Below are positions 5,667 to 6,945 of a stretch of DNA of 6,945 nucleotides, in pieces. Position numbers and translations under genes: made by a program. The DNA is from Aquabacterium sp. GTDB lineage: Bacteria; Pseudomonadota; Gammaproteobacteria; Burkholderiales; Burkholderiaceae_C. A model generated the notes under the pieces. It worked only from the letters and a program-made list of their open reading frames with translations, ran no database searches and was not told where the DNA came from. Numbering within the stretch: the stretch's first letter is position 1; each line of letters begins with the position of its first letter. Location of the stretch: contig JAGNPA010000095.1 in assembly GCA_017989885.1 (NCBI GenBank), positions 1-6,945 of the forward strand, written 5' to 3'.

Positions 5667-6659
5667 ATGAACACGGCCACCCTTGTTGCATCGCCCCAGG
5701 ATGCGGATGTTCGCCAAGCCGGCGTGGTTCGCCGTTACGAACCGCCAGCGGGGTGGCGTGAGTCGGTCATGGCCGCGCTGATGCGGGGTGCGCTGCGTGT
5801 GAGCCTCAAGCCCTTCCTGGGGCCGCCCTGGCCGTTTGCGGTACAGCGTGCGGCCCTGTCGATCGGCTCGAGCCTGATGCCGCAGGACGGTCGTGCGCAG
5901 GTGAAGGCCGATCGCATTGCCCACATGCATGTCGAACGTATCGTGCCCAGGTCGGCCGTGCGGGCACCTCATGCCATCTTGTACATGCACGGCGGCGCCT
6001 TTGTGGCGGGCAGCCCGCGCACCCACCGCAGCATCACCCGCCGACTGTGTGCCTTGACCGGTGCCGAGGTGCTGGTGCCGCATTACCGGCTGGCGCCTGA
6101 GCACCCCTTCCCCGCGCAGATCGAAGATGGGGTGCTGGCCTACAAGCAGTTGCTGTCCGATGGCTACCCCGCAGACCGCATTGCGATTGCAGGAGATTCG
6201 GCGGGTGGGCACCTGACCTTGATGGTGACCGTGGCCTTGCGACAGGCGGGGCTGCCCTTGCCGGCCGCCATGGTGATGATGTCGCCGGCCTTCAGCCTGG
6301 CGCCTTTGCCCAACACCACCGCTTACGAGCGTGAGCCGCGCGACCCGATGATTCGCCAGGCCTGGGGCCAGGATGTGGAGCGCGCCTTGCGCGTGCCGCA
6401 CGACCACCCGCTGGCTGACGCGATGCAGCAGGACTTGCGTGGCTTGCCGCCGGCGCTGGTGCAGGTGGGCGAAGACGAAGTGTTGTTCGACAACGCCCCT
6501 TGGTACAACGATGCAGCGACGCGCGCAGGCTCACACAGTGAGCTGGAAATCTACTTGAAGCGCTGGCATGTGTTTCAGGCGCATGCGGGACTGATGCAGA
6601 GCGCGGACGAGGCGCTGGCGCGGCAGGCGGCGTTCTTGCAGAAGTGCTGGAAGCGCTGA
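5667..6659 (+). CDS. Alpha/beta hydrolase, HSL family (class IV esterase/lipase)
   Basis: The 330-residue protein has the features of the hormone-sensitive-lipase family of carboxylesterases: the oxyanion-hole motif HGGAF (108-112), PHYRLAPEHPFPA (138-150), the nucleophile elbow GDSAGG (176-181, Ser178), a candidate acid Asp270 in GEDEVLFD and a candidate base His301 in WHVFQ. Residues 1-75 would form the N-terminal cap over the active site. No signal peptide is seen, so it should act in the cytoplasm on short- or medium-chain esters or lactones; the substrate is unknown. The ATG at 5667 is chosen because GGAG (5657-5660) lies 6 bases upstream. A TTG at 5655 is in frame but would put the Shine-Dalgarno inside the gene. 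It follows the SDR by 33 bp with no terminator between, so the two are probably co-transcribed. Similar esterase-SDR pairings occur in gene clusters with Baeyer-Villiger monooxygenases; none is present here. Confidence 0.92.
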   Translation: MNTATLVASPQDADVRQAGVVRRYEPPAGWRESVMAALMRGALRVSLKPFLGPPWPFAVQRAALSIGSSLMPQDGRAQVKADRIAHMHVERIVPRSAVRAPHAILYMHGGAFVAGSPRTHRSITRRLCALTGAEVLVPHYRLAPEHPFPAQIEDGVLAYKQLLSDGYPADRIAIAGDSAGGHLTLMVTVALRQAGLPLPAAMVMMSPAFSLAPLPNTTAYEREPRDPMIRQAWGQDVERALRVPHDHPLADAMQQDLRGLPPALVQVGEDEVLFDNAPWYNDAATRAGSHSELEIYLKRWHVFQAHAGLMQSADEALARQAAFLQKCWKR

Positions 6660-6683
6660 GCAGATACCCGCTTCTCGAGCGAC

Positions 6684-6945
6684 TCAGGCGACCGGCTTGA
6701 TGTCGAAGGCGGCGAGGTGATTGGCCAGGTGCATGGCGTGCGCGAGTTCGTACTCGGCCTTGCTCAGCCGACCATAGGCGAAGTGGGGTTGCAGCTCGCC
6801 GGTGTGGCGATGGAAGGCCTCGATGGCCTCGTGTAGCTCGGCCAAGACGGCTTGCGGGTCGGCCTGAGGGCGCAATGCCGGCGCGCCCGGGATGGGCTCG
6901 CTGAGATCGTGGCTCATGTGGCCACGCCAGGCGAAAACCTGATAG
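6684..6945 (-). CDS. DUF1569-type protein, C-terminal part (partial)
   Basis: The frame is open from the window edge to TGA at 6684-6686, giving about 87 residues. A Met codon lies at 6915-6917, but in-frame codons before it (reading YQVFAWRGH) extend to the edge and look coding, so the gene probably starts outside. The visible parts, RGHMSHDLSEPIPGAP, then HFAYGRLSKAEYELAHAMHLANHLAAFD near the end, resemble proteins annotated DUF1569, a DinB-like helical fold that often carries His residues for metal. This is recalled, not searched. The molecular role is unknown. It converges on the hydrolase with 24 bp between the stop codons. Confidence 0.65.
   Translation of the reverse strand, partial: YQVFAWRGHMSHDLSEPIPGAPALRPQADPQAVLAELHEAIEAFHRHTGELQPHFAYGRLSKAEYELAHAMHLANHLAAFDIKPVA

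Noticed and set aside
4752..6407. A 551-codon open frame on the - strand opposite the SDR and hydrolase
   Set aside because: It crosses two genes with intact catalytic motifs, is low in recognisable structure, and is an expected shadow frame in GC-rich DNA.

Overview
The window is GC-rich DNA with tightly packed genes and long open shadow frames on the strand opposite real genes. The protein sequences and this composition suggest a betaproteobacterium, probably Burkholderiales (Comamonadaceae-like). That placement is an inference, because no rRNA or other marker gene is present. I see no tRNA, rRNA, insertion sequence, phage gene or CRISPR array.

Layout from left to right. (1) At 1-156 (+) is the 3' end of a class II fumarase gene (fumC). 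(2) At 190-2471 (-) is a two-gene unit. A membrane processive family-2 glycosyltransferase of the PgaC/YaiP kind comes first, and it overlaps by 4 nt (ATGA) with a gene for a 299-residue exported outer-membrane beta-barrel protein of YaiO/PgaA-barrel type. (3) At 2618-3790 (-) is a D-alanyl-D-alanine carboxypeptidase (dacA, PBP5/6 type). A textbook intrinsic terminator at 2562-2587 separates it from the glycosyltransferase. (4) At 3903-4598 (-) is a TetR-family repressor, divergent from (5) a + strand pair, an SDR dehydrogenase (4791-5633) and an HSL-family (class IV) alpha/beta hydrolase (5667-6659). (6) At 6684-6945 (-) is the C-terminal part of a DUF1569-type protein, cut by the window edge.

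How they work together. The glycosyltransferase and barrel look like a minimal machine that makes and exports an exopolysaccharide: polymer synthesis through the inner membrane and exit through the outer membrane. No deacetylase (PgaB), PgaD or TPR domain lies beside it. The TetR/SDR/hydrolase trio looks like a regulated catabolic or detoxification module acting on an ester or alcohol/ketone substrate that cannot be named from sequence.

The most interesting DNA is the divergent tetR/SDR control region. Two near-identical 27-bp elements (4581-4607 and 4610-4636), repeating every 29 bp and each an imperfect dyad, overlap a strong tetR promoter (TTGACA, 17 bp, TACTAT). The predicted transcription start falls on the tetR ATG, which suggests a leaderless, self-repressed message. 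A second, unrelated nested palindrome (4675-4710) lies between this region and the SDR gene. I found no wholly new biological system. The operator array and the stripped-down exopolysaccharide module deserve the closest look.
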